64,000 nucleotides of DNA from Pachypanchax playfairii (taxonomy: Eukaryota; Chordata; Actinopteri; Cyprinodontiformes; Aplocheilidae): assembly GCA_006937955.1 (NCBI GenBank), contig SSNP01000007.1, positions 7,721,842-7,785,841 of the forward strand, written 5' to 3'. Positions 45,789 through 58,560 of this stretch are shown one piece after another. The stretch's first letter is position 1; each line of letters starts with the position of its first letter. The notes below the pieces were generated by a model. The model saw only the letters and a program-made list of their open reading frames with translations. It did not search any database and was not told the DNA's origin. A program made the translations under genes and the position numbers.

Positions 45789-48700
45789 CACGGTCTGTGG
45801 AACCTGGAGACAAACACACAGAGCAGAAAGTGTGTGAGGAGAGAGTCCTTTGTCATCAGACTTTGGTTAATGCAGTCATTAATCAGGAGCTATTTTTAAC
45901 AGAAAATAAGCCCAAAGTGCTGAGGAGCTGTCCCCTCCACCTGTCCTCTCTCTGGGTCACTAGTACATCACACAAAGACCCTCAACACACTCAGCAAGGA
46001 CGCAGTGCCATTTCATCACTTCTCTCTGCCTGGCAGCGTGCACTCTCCCGGGGACGACCTCCTCCTCCCCAGTATAGAAGCACTGCCATCTATCTTTAGC
46101 TCTCTGGAGCTCTCTGGTTGAGCAAGGAGAGCTAAATTTAGACTGCCGCAGCCCAGAATAGAGCACGCATGCATTTCTAAACCCTATAGACGCACATACA
46201 TTTCAGAACGCTAACCTGGTTAAGTGTTTGCTTGAGGCGTGCACTTCCATCTCGGTGCTCTTGAACTCGTTCAGCTCTTTTCGAATTGCAGCCTGTGGAC
46301 AGGAGGTAAAAGAGCATCAGTGAATCCCTAATGCATCCTGAACCACTGAGGTTCAGAGAACAGTGAACATCGATGTGACAGCAGGAGAAAGACAAAATAT
46401 AATCAGCCTAAAATATTTAAAGAGAACAGAGGATTTTGTTGAGATAAGCTGATAACCGCATCATGAAAAGCTGATCGTTCACTGAGTGATATATCACAAA
46501 GTCTCTGACATTAAAATACACTTGTTTTAGATATTTGTAGCAGGTGTTAAAGGTCATCATGTGACACGTCTTCACACACACCTTGTCTGCAGCTGAGAGA
46601 CGAGTCCAGGGCTTGTCTGCTCTCCTGTCATAGTCCTGAGCTTTGGCCACTTCCACATAGTCACTGAAGCGGATTAAAATCTTTCTCTCTCTCAGCTCGT
46701 CTACTGTTGGACGTTGATTGAGCTGGAAAAATAATAAAATGTTAAAAAAGACAAAAACATTTGTGGCTGTTTGAATCCCCACGGTGATGGACAGGTTTGT
46801 ACCTTTCTGTTTAATCGCTGCTTTATCTCTCTCCTCTCTTCTTGTTCTGTCTGATCATTTCTCTCTGTAAAACAACAAGCTGATTAGAAACCTGTAGGAA
46901 CGCAGTTCCATTTTAAATATAAAAACACACACGTTCCAACATCTGTCATCCTTATTTATTTGAAGGAAGTATTAACAGAATCTGGTTCTATTGAAAGTGA
47001 AATCTCGGTCGTTGTAACTCACGTTTTAAAATGTTCCGACTCTCCAGCTCCTCGACATTCGGTCTCTGGCTCAACCTCCTGCGGAGAAACACCAGAACCA
47101 CGTTTTGAACCATTTTTACAGTCTGTGCTTCAGTCCTTTTCTCCCCCTCGTTTCTTTTGGTTTTAAACCGGTTGGAGTTTCTTTACTACGCGCGTTCTGG
47201 AGAGGAATCCCCTATGTTTCCATCTCGCATCCAAACCGCGGCTGTGGTGCTTCGACAGAGACGCTCCCCACATTTGGAACAGACAGAAATAAAGCGCTAA
47301 TTCACCGAGTTATTTCTCGATGCCTCCGAGCAGCATCTCAGCTGATGCTCCTGCAGGTTGTAAATACTCTCAACCGATGCAGCGCGCGCACTCCTGTCTA
47401 CTATTCGCCACGAGCGCTTTTGAAGTGGGTCGTGATGGGCTGATGGGGCGCAACTCTGCCAGTCTCCCTGGTTACTGCATCCATAATGAGCTGGAGGCGG
47501 AGCCTAAAAGGATCCCTCTCAAGGCATCCCCCATTCCAAACTGGAGTACTACAGCTTGTTACTGTTAAATCTGAATCTTACAACTATTCAAAACGAGGAA
47601 AGAACAAAAAGTTTTTTCATACCTGTTTGAATAATATTAAAATCAAGAACTGGTACATGAATTATACAATCTCCTTTTGGTTGTTTTAGTTAAGCTGTCA
47701 GGTGTCTCATAACCATAAAAGAATCCAAAAGATCTCAGAAGTCCTTTTCATCCAGCTGTGTGTACTTAAATGAATAATAGATGTAAGCTGCTTAAAAGGC
47801 TCAACTTTAGTCAGCATGGGGTGGGGTGCACCACAGCACACCTCCAGAGGTGGAAAGTACAGAAAGAGTTGAATGTCCCTACACAGCAGGACTCTCTTTA
47901 TCCCTTTACACATGCTAATGCTGGACACTTTCAAGTTCGGTTCTGTAAAAGATCAAAGTTGGGTCACATGTCCTGAGTCCTGGTCTGGAACACAAGGAAA
48001 GTCCTTATGTGTGTGTTAAGCACATATGGACGTGCTGATCTTACACCTTTAGAATCTATTTGAAGAACTAACTTCCACCATCTTTACACATAGAAAAGGC
48101 AATTTTCATCTTTGAATTCAAGTTTATTTTATTAATGTAATAGAGTGGCAGATATCAGAATCCGAAAAAACTTTATTTATCCCCGAGGGGCAATTATTAG
48201 ATATTAGATATTTGTGATGTTAGTTTAATTTGCTTAGTTAGTCATTTATCATCTCTATATTGTGTAATAAAACTGCAGAGCATCGTGTCTTTAATTATTA
48301 ACATGTGAGAGTATGAATCCAGAAATAGCACCAGTTCGACACCCCCAGAGAAAAATCTCTTCTGAGAAGTCAGCTTAAAAAAAAACACGAGCATCAAGAG
48401 AGAAACAAAAAATACTATTTAGCAATTGTTTTTTTTAATTATTATTATTGTTGTTTTTTAAAGAGAGAGAGCAAACATTTATTTCTATCTAATGTTGAAA
48501 GTTTCAATTTTATTTCAAAATCTCATCAGGTGTGAAAAACCAAACCTTCCAGTGTTTTTGTTTCTCAAACTGTTTCTGCAGTTACGACAGTCTAACATTT
48601 AAATTCAACAAAGTGGAAAATCACCAGGAAAGCCTCGGCGAATACAACCATCCACTGTACTATTGACCAGGTTGCCTTGTTGCTTAGCAACAACACTTGA

Positions 48701-51700
48701 AGACAATGTAGTCTTCCTGCAGAAATTCTTGCTCCTCCCTAGTAACACGGAGGAGGGGATTTCTTCACTACTCACAGAGCTGCGTGTGCTTTAAATGACA
48801 ATCTCAGGCTATTTTTGGAAACACACCACGGTTTGTATTTTCTGTTTTTGTCGACAGTAAAATTAAGTCCAACTCAAATAAAACAGCTTTAAAACCAAAT
48901 TATATGCAGTTTTTAAAAAAGACTTTATTCACAAGGATTTACCGGTTTTTACCTAAAATCTTATAATGAGACAGATGTATACATGATAATAATATCATTT
49001 CAACAATTTCTGTATTTTAATTTCAAACTGAAGAATTTTCTGTGATGAAAGAAGGTGGAATAGAAATCTATAACTATGTGAGCTGAGGGAGGATTTAAAC
49101 ATTTAAACAAAAGGAGAAACAAACGCGTGGGTGGCCTTTATTCTTTAATGGCAGTTTCATCCTTCACTAGGGAGACTTCTGCCTTCTTCAGATACTGTCG
49201 TAGGGCTCCTGTGTTCTCCTACCCTACTATTATTTCTGCTGATATAACTCCCTGGTGTTTGTGGCGAAGCAGGATTGCCAGTAGGAGGATGCATTATTGA
49301 ACAGTGGCAGGAGCTAAGATTAGAAACAGCAGAGTGCGGCTGCAGCACGGGGAGAGATCTGGAGCTAAAGATAGAAAGGTCATCTATCACTGACACTTCA
49401 AACAATATATATTATTATCTGTCATCAGTTCTGTTTCATCTGCACCAAATGTTTAATATCTGTAGGTTAGGAGTTAAAAAAAAGAATTGAATATAAGATG
49501 GGAGTTATAATTAGCAATAATTTTCATCTACAGTTTTATTCTAGAGGCACAATTAAAGATGAATCGTCTATTTGTTTTCTACAGGTAGAGAAATGTTTCC
49601 AAAATCAGAAAGTGTGAATCAGTTAAACTCTGAGAAAAGCTCCTTTCTTTCTAAGGAAACTAATATTAGAGAAGGAGGCTGTATTATTAGCTGTCTGCCA
49701 GACAGATGATGGAGATTGTTCTTTGGGAAGTGTGGGTAGCACTTTGTGCTCGGCTGTGACTTATTACACCGCAGGTTACGTAACGCTCCGCTGTGCCCCG
49801 TTTGATATGCTGGTGTTAAAGAGCTGGAGTCTTGTGACACACAAAACACTGCTGTCAGATAAAAATGTCTCATCAGAATAAATTATTATGTTCTTCCTCT
49901 GATCCACATAAACATCAGCGGTGCTTCGTGATCAGAAGCAGTTCCTGGAAGCTTTGTTTATCTGCACTTGTTGCTCTCCACAAACAGAGTGCTACCAACA
50001 CGTGCACGTTTTCTGTGCCAGAACTTTCAGTCATTTTCATCAGTTTGCCAGTAACAGACTCATGACTTTCTGAATTAAAGACTGGCGCTGAGAGAAAGGC
50101 ATTAATGGAAAATATTCTTTTCTGAGCAGCAGCAGATTGTTGAAAAAGCCAGTTTGGGTGAAACAATCAGAAAATCCAATCAGCTCCAAGTCGTTGATCC
50201 TTCACCTTCAACATCGTGCACACACAATAACTTTACTACAACAAAAAATCGTTACTTACTTGGCAAGTTTCATCTCAATCTGCTGACGGATCTCCTGCCG
50301 CTCCTGATCGCTCCGCGCTGGAAAGATGTTCCTGTCCTCCAGCTCCTGTTTGCTGGGCCTGTTTCGTAGTTTGACAGCCAGCAACTCCTTCCTGAGCCTG
50401 CGAGGAAGTGTGCCTGCAACAACACGCATTAAAACACACAAGACTCATTATCAGCCTTAAAAGAGCTTTAGAAGAATTTAATCACATCCTGAACAATATT
50501 ATTAACAACAAATCTCAGAGTATGAAAGTATTTGGACTCATTTGTGATTTGGCTTCTTGCTGTAACAAATAGGATTTTAAATTAAGCAAAATTTTAGGTT
50601 TAAATAATCCAGCCAACATATAGGGACATTTTAGAGTTGGGTAATATGAAAATATTGGATCATAAACTATTAGAACACAGATGACATGCCAGAAAGGTCC
50701 TAGTATGGTCTATAAGACATATTCTTTCTATTGTGAATTTAGACAAAATTTCTTAAAATATATTCAGAAATTATTTAGATGAAATGCTATTTTCCTTTTT
50801 TTAACAGTCATTTCATCTTTTTTAATCCAAATTACTGAACATGAACAACACGATGCAGATTAAACAATAAGGGCTTAGTGGACAAAATAAGGAGAAACAG
50901 ACATTATATTTTTGTCCTAAATTATTCAATTTAATTGCATTTAATTAAATCAACATTGACTTTCTGTCTTTAGATCTGATTAGAAAGCTTCATGTTGTAC
51001 AAAATGAACCACGGAGTCCCTGCAGGCTGACGTGCGCTCCCAGAGAATGTGTCGTGACCATGCGTGCTACTTGGTATGTATTGTTTTTATCCCATGTTGC
51101 TTTAAACAGATTAAACTGCACCATAAAATAAAAACACATTCATTTAAAAGCAATAAAACCATATTTGACTGAGGTATATCTGCAGGGATTGCTTGGTTTT
51201 TAATATTATCTCTTTTTTTAGGACTTAAAAAGCTCCACATTTTTCATCAGCAAACGTTTCAGTTTGCAGTTTATTGCTGAGCGTGCAGCGCTGAGGGTTG
51301 GTCTAAGTTTCAGGTAAAAAAATGCAGTAATAACACAGTTATTGTGCATGAAACTTAAATGTTAAAAAAGAAGAACAGGGAGTTAAAAACAGTTGAGAAC
51401 TCTGTAGAGCTGCAGAGTTGTCAGGGTTTTAGTTCAACTTTGGGATTTTTTTGGTACTTTCAGAATATTCAGTAGAGTTAAATCATCCCCTTCATTCGCA
51501 TCTGGTACAAATTTACTGGTCACAGTTAACGCAGAGGTGCGGGTGAGTTTGCAGCTTGAAGAACTGTCTCCTCTCAGGAGTCTCAATCATTTTACTTAAC
51601 TGTTCATGAGTTTCATGGGGATCAGAACGTTTGTCAGCAATGCCTGCACACGCTTAATTTAAACTGCTTCCCTCTGGCAGGCATCTCAGAACCCTGCAGA

Positions 51701-54700
51701 CCAGGACTAACAGGCACCAGAACAGTTTCTTTCCCACTGCAGTCACTTTAATGAACAGTTAAACCGGCTGCATGATTGGCATCTGCAGCTCATCTTATGC
51801 TCATAACGAGTTAATAAGTCGTTTCTTCACTATGATTTTCTTATATTTATTATTTGTTTGCACTAGAGAGACACGATCTGCCAGAAGTAAATTCCTTGTA
51901 TATCTTCATACTTGGTGAATAAAGATCATTATGTCTCAGATTCAGCAAGCTCAGATCCAGGAATCTGTAACAGGGCTGGAACTTCTTCATCAAAATGACA
52001 TGCAACAGCAAAGTGATCCAAATTTTGTTCTGTGACTTTTAAGAAACACAGAAAGATTTTCTGGCAGAAGCACATAAACGGTGTGATCACTCACAAAAAC
52101 CACAAATATAATCTGGGATCATTTCCTGAAATATTTAAATGAAATATCTTCTCTTTGATCATTTTGAGAAGAGCACGTAATGTATGTCCAAACTCAACTG
52201 GTTGTAGTACCAAGAATGTCCATGTTTTTACTTTTTAACCAAAACGGGTCTGTGTGTTGCTCTTAAGCTCTAACTTGTGTTTTAATTTAATTTTTATTGG
52301 TCTTAATGTGTTTTTAACACCTGTNAAAGCATTCTGAGGTCAACTGAGATGGTATTAAATGTGCTTTATAAATAAAGTTTGACTTGAATTGACCAAACAG
52401 TCATTTTCACTGACCAGAGATGACGGACTCGTTCCAGCCATCCAGGTCAAAGGGGAGGCCTGAGGTCTTGGAGAAGCACTGGTCCAGCCGTACGTTCTCC
52501 TTGTTCTCCTCCGCTTCCTTCTTGGGCCAGTCAGACACTCCTCCTCCTCCCATGCAGCCACCCATAGAAGACGTGTGTTGGTTTTCAGAGCTGCAGGAGC
52601 GGGACAGCCGCCCGTCAGAGCACCAGAGCCGCGGCGGTGAGCCCTGCTCACATCCTTCATGGACGCTGAGGAGACAAGAAAGATGGTAAAAACTGGAATA
52701 ATGCTCTTAATTTTCTAGCTTATACTTTCATCTATGAGATCACTGATACAAATGAGTTTCTCCATAGACTGGTCAGGCTCAGTCTTAGAGATAAGGTGAG
52801 GAGGTCAGAGTCTGACACTGAAAGGAGTCAGCTGATGTGGTTCTGTTTAGGATGCCTCCATCTGGCCACATTCTTCTAGGAGAAGATCCTCATGACAGAC
52901 CCAAAACAGGCTGCAGGTATTATTTATCATCTCTGGCCTGCAGATGTTTTCGAATCTCCAGGAGGAGCTGGAGAACGTCTCTCAGGGGAAGGATTTCTGA
53001 TTAATCCCCATGTTATTATTCTGGCTTGTAAAGTGTCACATGATTTGAGGTTTTTAACAAACCCTGTAACATCACAGTAAGACTCAAACCAGTCGGTGTT
53101 TCTGAATGAGGAAGACTTGAACGAATGAGATCAAGATCTCATGTTTTAAAACAGAAGTAAGAACATCGAGTGCTACAGGGAGAAAATGTACTTCTGCTAA
53201 TTTGTCCCATCAGACACGCTGTACTCTGTTGTAGTACAATGTGTCACACAACCGAGCAGCAACAGCTGATCGGATTTTAGTTTTAAAGTTTGAGAAACAA
53301 ACTATAAAAGAAGGTTATTCTAGTTTTAGATGTTTTAAAATGAGGTTTTCCATAGAAACAACTTCCCTTTTTCTGATGAGATTTGAGGGTTTTTTTGTTT
53401 TCTCCCTATCAACAAGGAATTGATAAGAAATAATAAATCTGCAGCATCAAACTGAGACAGAAGATAAGACAGGCCCTGTTGAGAGCTTTAGATTGTTAAT
53501 GTGTAATGTCAGTTGGACATTAATATATCAGTGTGTTTGGTAATGATGGTTTAAAGGCAGCACCAACCTCTCATGTCTGTTCTTGGAAGCGAAGGCTCTC
53601 TGCAGCTCCTCCATGATACAGCTAGGAGGCATGGGAGGGTGAATCATATTGCCCAGATGTGGAGACCCTGAGGAGTTTGCCAGGGACCCTCGTAGCGGGA
53701 GCGTCATTGAAGCCAAACTTTCAGTGGCCCTGGGTGGGGGCTCCTTAGGGAGGTAGGAATTCGGCAGATGAGCAGGAAGTGACACGGGCCCAGAATCTGA
53801 CAGGATGAGCAGAGGATGAGCAGATAATCTGTACTTGACATATTTTTCATATTTGTAAGCAGATTCAAGATGATAATCTAAACCTTCAGAAACTCCTTTA
53901 ATCCCCAGATATACAACTAAACTACATTACAGCATTTAGAAGTACAAAGATCCAAATTAACCAGATTAAACAACATTACTTACTTACTTATTACTAATCA
54001 AACATGTGTAACTGTGAAGAAAATACCTTATTTATTACTGTTCAATCAGCAGTTCCAGCTGTTCTTTACATCAGTGGTTTTGGCTGTTTGTGTTTTGTTT
54101 TATCTTATTTTTAATTTAAAAGACCATTCTGCACTCACCATCTCCAGAACTCAGCTGGGTCACAAGTTTAGGAGGTACTTGTGGTGGGGACGTTCCTGGA
54201 GGAATCTCCTCTTCTGATCTGTCTTCCACCTGGTCCCCCATGTCCTGCAGACCCTCAGGTAGATCCCCCGCTGGACACACCTCCTCCTCCCCCTCCTTCT
54301 CCTGTAGAGAAACGTTCTCCTGCACTCGTTCACAGTCTTGAAGAGGTGAGGCTACAGAGGAAAATAATAAAAAAACAAAAACAAAAAAAAAACAGATAAT
54401 TATCATGTAAATTGGAAATTTGACGAGTTGGATTTGAATTGTTACTAAGAAAAGAACATTAAAATCAATCAAGCAAAGATGAAAATCCATAAATAAAATA
54501 TAACTATCTCTGACAATTCAGTCGCTTCACTGTTTCTTGCACACATTGGGCGGACAGACAGACACTGACTGTCTCTGCTGCCCTCTAGTGGTACATGTGG
54601 AGAAAACTACTGCTTGTATAAAATAAATCTAAATAATCAGGGACTAAACATTTTTAGTTCAAATCTCCACTCTGATGTATGTGAAGCTGTTTGAATGAAG

Positions 54701-56554
54701 CCATATTATTAAAAGTGTTTTGTTTATATTTAGTGAAAGAATAAAATTAAATGTTGAAACTTTTATACTGAGAAATTTCAAACATTTTAGAAATGTAACT
54801 TGATAAGTTGAAATCTGTTAAAGGATTGTCTTACCTGAAGGGGGATGTTCCTCCTCTGGACCAAGGTATTCCACACTGCTCACTGTGAGGTTTGGATTTA
54901 AAGACACCCCGAATCCACCAAGTAAGACGGCCCCATCTGAGCAGCAGCCTTGGCTGGGAGAGTTGGGGTCATGGCACAGAAGACTGCTGGATAATGCTAC
55001 ATCTGGGAATGATAATAAAAAAAGACTGGATTAGATAAGACTTACTAAAGGTAGACTCATGTGGTGAATGACAGTCTTATTTTGTTTTGTTCTGTGACAC
55101 CTTGCAGCCATTTAATCACCTTCTTTAAAATAAACTCGGTGCTCTAATGGGAATTACAGATGTAACTGTCCAAATCTGTTTCAATTTTCTTACATTTTTT
55201 AAAGTTTCTTAAAGAGGCCATTTCATACAAATTTCAGGACTTTGTGGTTATTTCTTAAGTATTAACCTGTAATAGGAAACAATTTATATCTAAAAAACGT
55301 CAGGAAACACTGATTAACAGATCTTTCAATCTGTCTGCATTAAAATTTGTCTTGTTCCGTCAGGTCTCGAGCAGCAGCTCGTTCATATTCAATATTCGGA
55401 TTTGCTGGACTCTGATTGGCTAATAAGCTAGCCTATGAGAGCAAGGTATACTGTTTCCTGCCTCGCTGTGCATGGTAACATCAGGCGTTCTCTCTTCAGG
55501 TTTGCTACGTTAGGCTAACAGCTTTTAGCAGCAGCATGCTAGACGTGGTTTCAACTGCGGGAGCTGCTGAATACTAACGAACAAAGGAGTTGTGACGACA
55601 CAGATACAGGCCGTTCCAACTCGAGAGAACTCGGGTGTTATCGCCACCTGCGTAGTTTGAGAGATAAAAACTGAAAGAGAAGTTATTGACCTGTTTTCAC
55701 ACCCACTATGAAGGTAAGAACACCTGTGGAGCTAAAATATTCAACAGAAACCTCAGAAAAAAACATTTTAAAAGGAAGGATCTCTTTAAATTAATAATAA
55801 CACAAAATCTAAGTGTATTTACAAAGCTTTTACAGAATTTTAAGAGTATATAGCCTGATTATATTTCACTTTTATATCAGACCCTAATGACTTTTATCAT
55901 TTGCTCTTTTTTTGGTATGTAACAAAATATTAAATATGCAAAAGACATTAAACACATGCTAGTTTATTCTTGTTAGTTCATTTGTTTATTTCCTGTAAAT
56001 GGTCAGCTATGTTTTTGGTGATTCTCATATTTTGTGATCAGTCTAAACATTTTTAAACTCCTGATTTTCAAAATAATAGCATTTTGTCCAGAACAGAATA
56101 CTTTAACACTGTAGACAATAACTGTTAAAAATAAAAAAAATATTTTATGAAGTGTGATGCAGGTTTTTTATTACACATTATGTTCAGAACATGTTTCACT
56201 TCAACAAAGGACACATTTACAAATCTCCTTCAGGGATCATTAGAGACTGACAGGAAATGAATTGACTTAAACAGCTGATCGCTTCACCCACACCCTTCTA
56301 TTATGTTTTTCTAATTGAATTCATTAGAACCACAGAGAACAAATGAGAGAACACATGAGTGTAGAAGATTCCGATACTGTCCACCATACCTGTGGAGCTC
56401 TGCTTCAGCTTTTCATTTTTCTTTTTCCTCCACTTCCAGGGCTTGAAGATTCGCCCCAGGGTGGCCAGCTTGCTGTTGCGTCGGATGGGTGGGGTGTGAA
56501 CGCCTGTCACCAAGCAGCCAGTTCTGAGCACCCTCTGCTGGTCCACGAACTCTA
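45789..56554 (-). CDS. phactr3: phosphatase and actin regulator 3 (5' end not found)
   Basis: Binds G-actin through RPEL repeats and PP1 through its C terminus, acting on cytoskeleton and nuclear scaffold. Exons on the minus strand: 56554-56390, 55002-54835, 54351-54139, 53796-53568, 52665-52415, 50413-50260, 47078-47023, 46864-46803, 46722-46582, 46292-46216, 45804-45789; all phases agree, 509 residues plus missing N terminus (human 559). The first exon found has TPPIRRNSKLATLGRIFKPW and the nuclear-signal KWRKKKNEKLKQ. Three C-terminal RPEL repeats are LRNRPSKQELEDRNIF, LSQRPNVEELESRNIL and LNQRPTVDELRERKIL. The PP1 region follows: LIRFSDYVEV, then the end SSKHLTRFHRP. The N-terminal RPEL exon expected after KLKQ is not seen. 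Middle exons are divergent and acidic/proline-rich. Sequence alone could also suit PHACTR1; sycp2 and edn3 linkage decides for 3. Confidence 0.9.
48157..48196. repeat. short teleost dispersed-repeat fragment
   Basis: The segment ACTTTATTTATCCCCGAGGG resembles a motif (ACTTTATTGATCCCCGAGGG type) that recurs across fish genomes as a retroposon tail. The family is not certain. Confidence 0.45.
48679..48691. promoter_or_regulatory. palindromic X-box (RFX) motif in phactr3 intron
   Basis: GTTGCTTAGCAAC is a perfect inverted repeat of GTTGC around TTA, the high-affinity form of the RFX X-box. It could be an intronic enhancer or an internal promoter; only the sequence match is seen. Confidence 0.45.
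52329..52393 (+). repeat. retroposon 3'-tail fragment
   Basis: The stretch around GTGCTTTATAAATAAAGTTT followed by GACTTGAATTGA resembles the GCGCTATATAAATAAA-TTGAATTGA tail found at the 3' end of many fish LINE-like elements. Only the tail is present. Confidence 0.4.
54577..54591 (-). promoter_or_regulatory. CTCF-like motif
   Basis: On the minus strand it reads CCACTAGAGGGCAGC, a near-perfect CTCF consensus. It lies in a phactr3 intron and points opposite to the CTCF-like motif at 1649-1661. A weaker similar motif (CCAGCAGAGGGTGCTC, minus) lies at 56526-56541 inside a phactr3 exon. Confidence 0.5.
55209..55789 (+). mobile_element. TTAA-flanked MITE, copy 2, in phactr3 intron
   Basis: A 581-bp unit bounded by TTAA at both ends, with the left end AAAGAGGCCATTTCATAC identical in type to copy 1 at 1679-2223. 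Its right end (GGATCTCTTT) has drifted from the inverted-repeat sequence kept in copy 1. It inserted antisense to phactr3, in the intron where the N-terminal RPEL exon would be expected. Confidence 0.8.
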
Positions 56555-56992
56555 CTACGGTCACAGAGGAGAAGAAGTCCAGAGATGAGACGAGAGGTTT
56601 TTACAGGACACAAGGAAAAAGAGAGGGTGAGGATTTGTCATCTCCCAGGTTGGGAGATGAGATTTGAAAAAAAAAATTCAGACAGAAAAAAGGGGGAGAA
56701 AGAAACAGGAGGCCAATTAGCATGCCCACCTTACTGAATAAACCATGATAGAGTCCAAGCGCTGAGAGCAGATTGAATTAGAAAGACTAATTGGCACACT
56801 CCACTATGGCTGTTATCTCCCTCCCTTCGAGCTGTACATCAGAAATCACAATCATTTTTCTCACTGTCCAACCTTACACGGGATGTAACGCATGTTTTGG
56901 GCGACCAACAGGTGCATCAGCTTCAAACAGTTCGGCTGCTTATAAAACAGACGTTTTTTCTACAGGCTCAGCAGCATGAACACATGATATTA

Positions 56993-57033
56993 AATATATA
57001 TATATATATATATATAATTATATTATATATAAT
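56993..57033. repeat. (TA)n microsatellite
   Basis: TA dinucleotide run with slight interruptions, followed by TA-rich sequence. Confidence 0.9.
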
Positions 57034-57659
57034 TTCAAATCCCATCTGCTTTTGAAAAAACAGATCCATAAGTCTGCAGCTGTTATTCGAAGGGTTTGGT
57101 GAGCAGAATATCGTACCGGTTGTTCTTTTGTTCTGATTTAGAAATCCAGTCAGATTCTATCAAAGTCTGCTGGATCTTCCAGGTGATTTATAAATTATAA
57201 CAGATATGATGAATAAAAGCTTAAAGACGCTCAGGAGGCCAAAAGCAAAACATGCTCCAAACAGCAGAAGTCGTGTTGCTGCTGAAACAATTAACAGGTG
57301 AAACGATTTCACTTGATGTTTTTTGTTTGACGCATAAATTGTGTTTTGGATGAAGCAGAATTGGGGACAAACCCCTGATTTGTCTTTTGTGATGGACGAG
57401 CAGTCTCCATGCTGTTCTCCTTCTTTTTTCTCTGTCCTGAGGAAACATGCATTTAAATGAATGACGATTATGACTCATATTAGGCAAAGTGTGGGTCTAT
57501 AAATCCATGTGCGCACAACGCTGCCGGGCTGCCAGCTTCGGAGAAAGCCAAGAGAACAAAAAAAATCCACATTAAACGCTGCGTATTTAGGAGCTACATA
57601 CGTCAGTGTGACAAAATAAGGGAATTGAAATCTTATTCAAATAATCAGCTGAAGCGCAA

Positions 57660-58560
57660 GATGAGGATTTGTTTGGAGGAGGGAGACGGAGGTGGGTGGG
57701 GAGGGGGGGTTTACAGTGAGGATACAGCTGACTCTCTTTTAGGATTTTTTTAAGTGCTTGTCTCTTCCTTGAAGTAAACGAGTGACGAGTATGAAGTGGG
57801 TGAAGCCCTGACTGGGGGAGGAGTTTACTTGAGGGGGGGGAATAAAGGGGGGGCAGGGAAACAAGAAGAAGAGGTACTATATACTGTATATGTATTCGTT
57901 AAAATGGAGGTAGCAGAGAATAGAAGAGGTAGAGCAATGAAAGGAGGTGATGAAAAGTTTTAATGTTTGACTATAAAGATACAGGAAGCAGATCAGCTGA
58001 CGGTGTCCTCCCGTCTCTTTATATCATCATCACCACTGTGATTACTGTTACAGACATGGCAGCAAATGTAGAATCCAGGTCAAGCTTGAAGGAAACACAG
58101 ACAGTCGGGCAGAGGAAGAAAAAAAAAAAAGAGCTTAAAAGAAGGTGGGGGGGTTGCAGGAGGGGGGAGGAAGCGTTGTGTCTGTGTATGAAGGAGCCAG
58201 TGTGTGTGGAGAGAGAAGGGAAAAGGGAAGAGGAGGTGGGGTCAGGCCCGCTGCTGTTGCCATGGTGACCACATCCAGATGCTGCCGCAGCAGTGGGAGC
58301 CAGGAGGGGGGCGGAGCAAGCCGAGCTGGATTTTGGAGGAGAAAGGAGAGGTGAGGAGGGGAAAGGAAGGCCCCCGACACAGACAACTGCCATATCTGAA
58401 GCCAGTGGCAACACCAAGTGCATTGTGGGTAGAAGGTGAAGCTACATAGAGGTCTATCTGTATTTTTTGAAATAGGGAAGGAGATGGGAGGGAGGAGGGG
58501 AGAAGGGAGATTCCAGGGAGAAGAGAGGAGATAAAGAGATGGGAGGGGGCTGTTGCTATA
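57660..58560. repeat. purine-rich, G-run-rich tract
   Basis: The plus strand is dominated by G and A, with many runs of 3-8 G (for example near 57695-57710, 57830-57860, 58145-58170, 58300-58360 and 58480-58550). The minus strand is therefore C/T-rich in the direction phactr3 is transcribed. The tract is unlike the AT-rich surroundings and could form G-quadruplex or triplex DNA. It may mark a phactr3 promoter. Confidence 0.7.

Larger units (their letters stand above)
47079..50259 (-). other. phactr3: phactr3 intron between two RPEL exons
   Basis: About 3.2 kb. It includes a GC-richer patch at 47150-47570, a perfect X-box palindrome at 48679-48691, and a short dispersed-repeat fragment at 48157-48196. 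No exon is supported inside. Confidence 0.6.
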
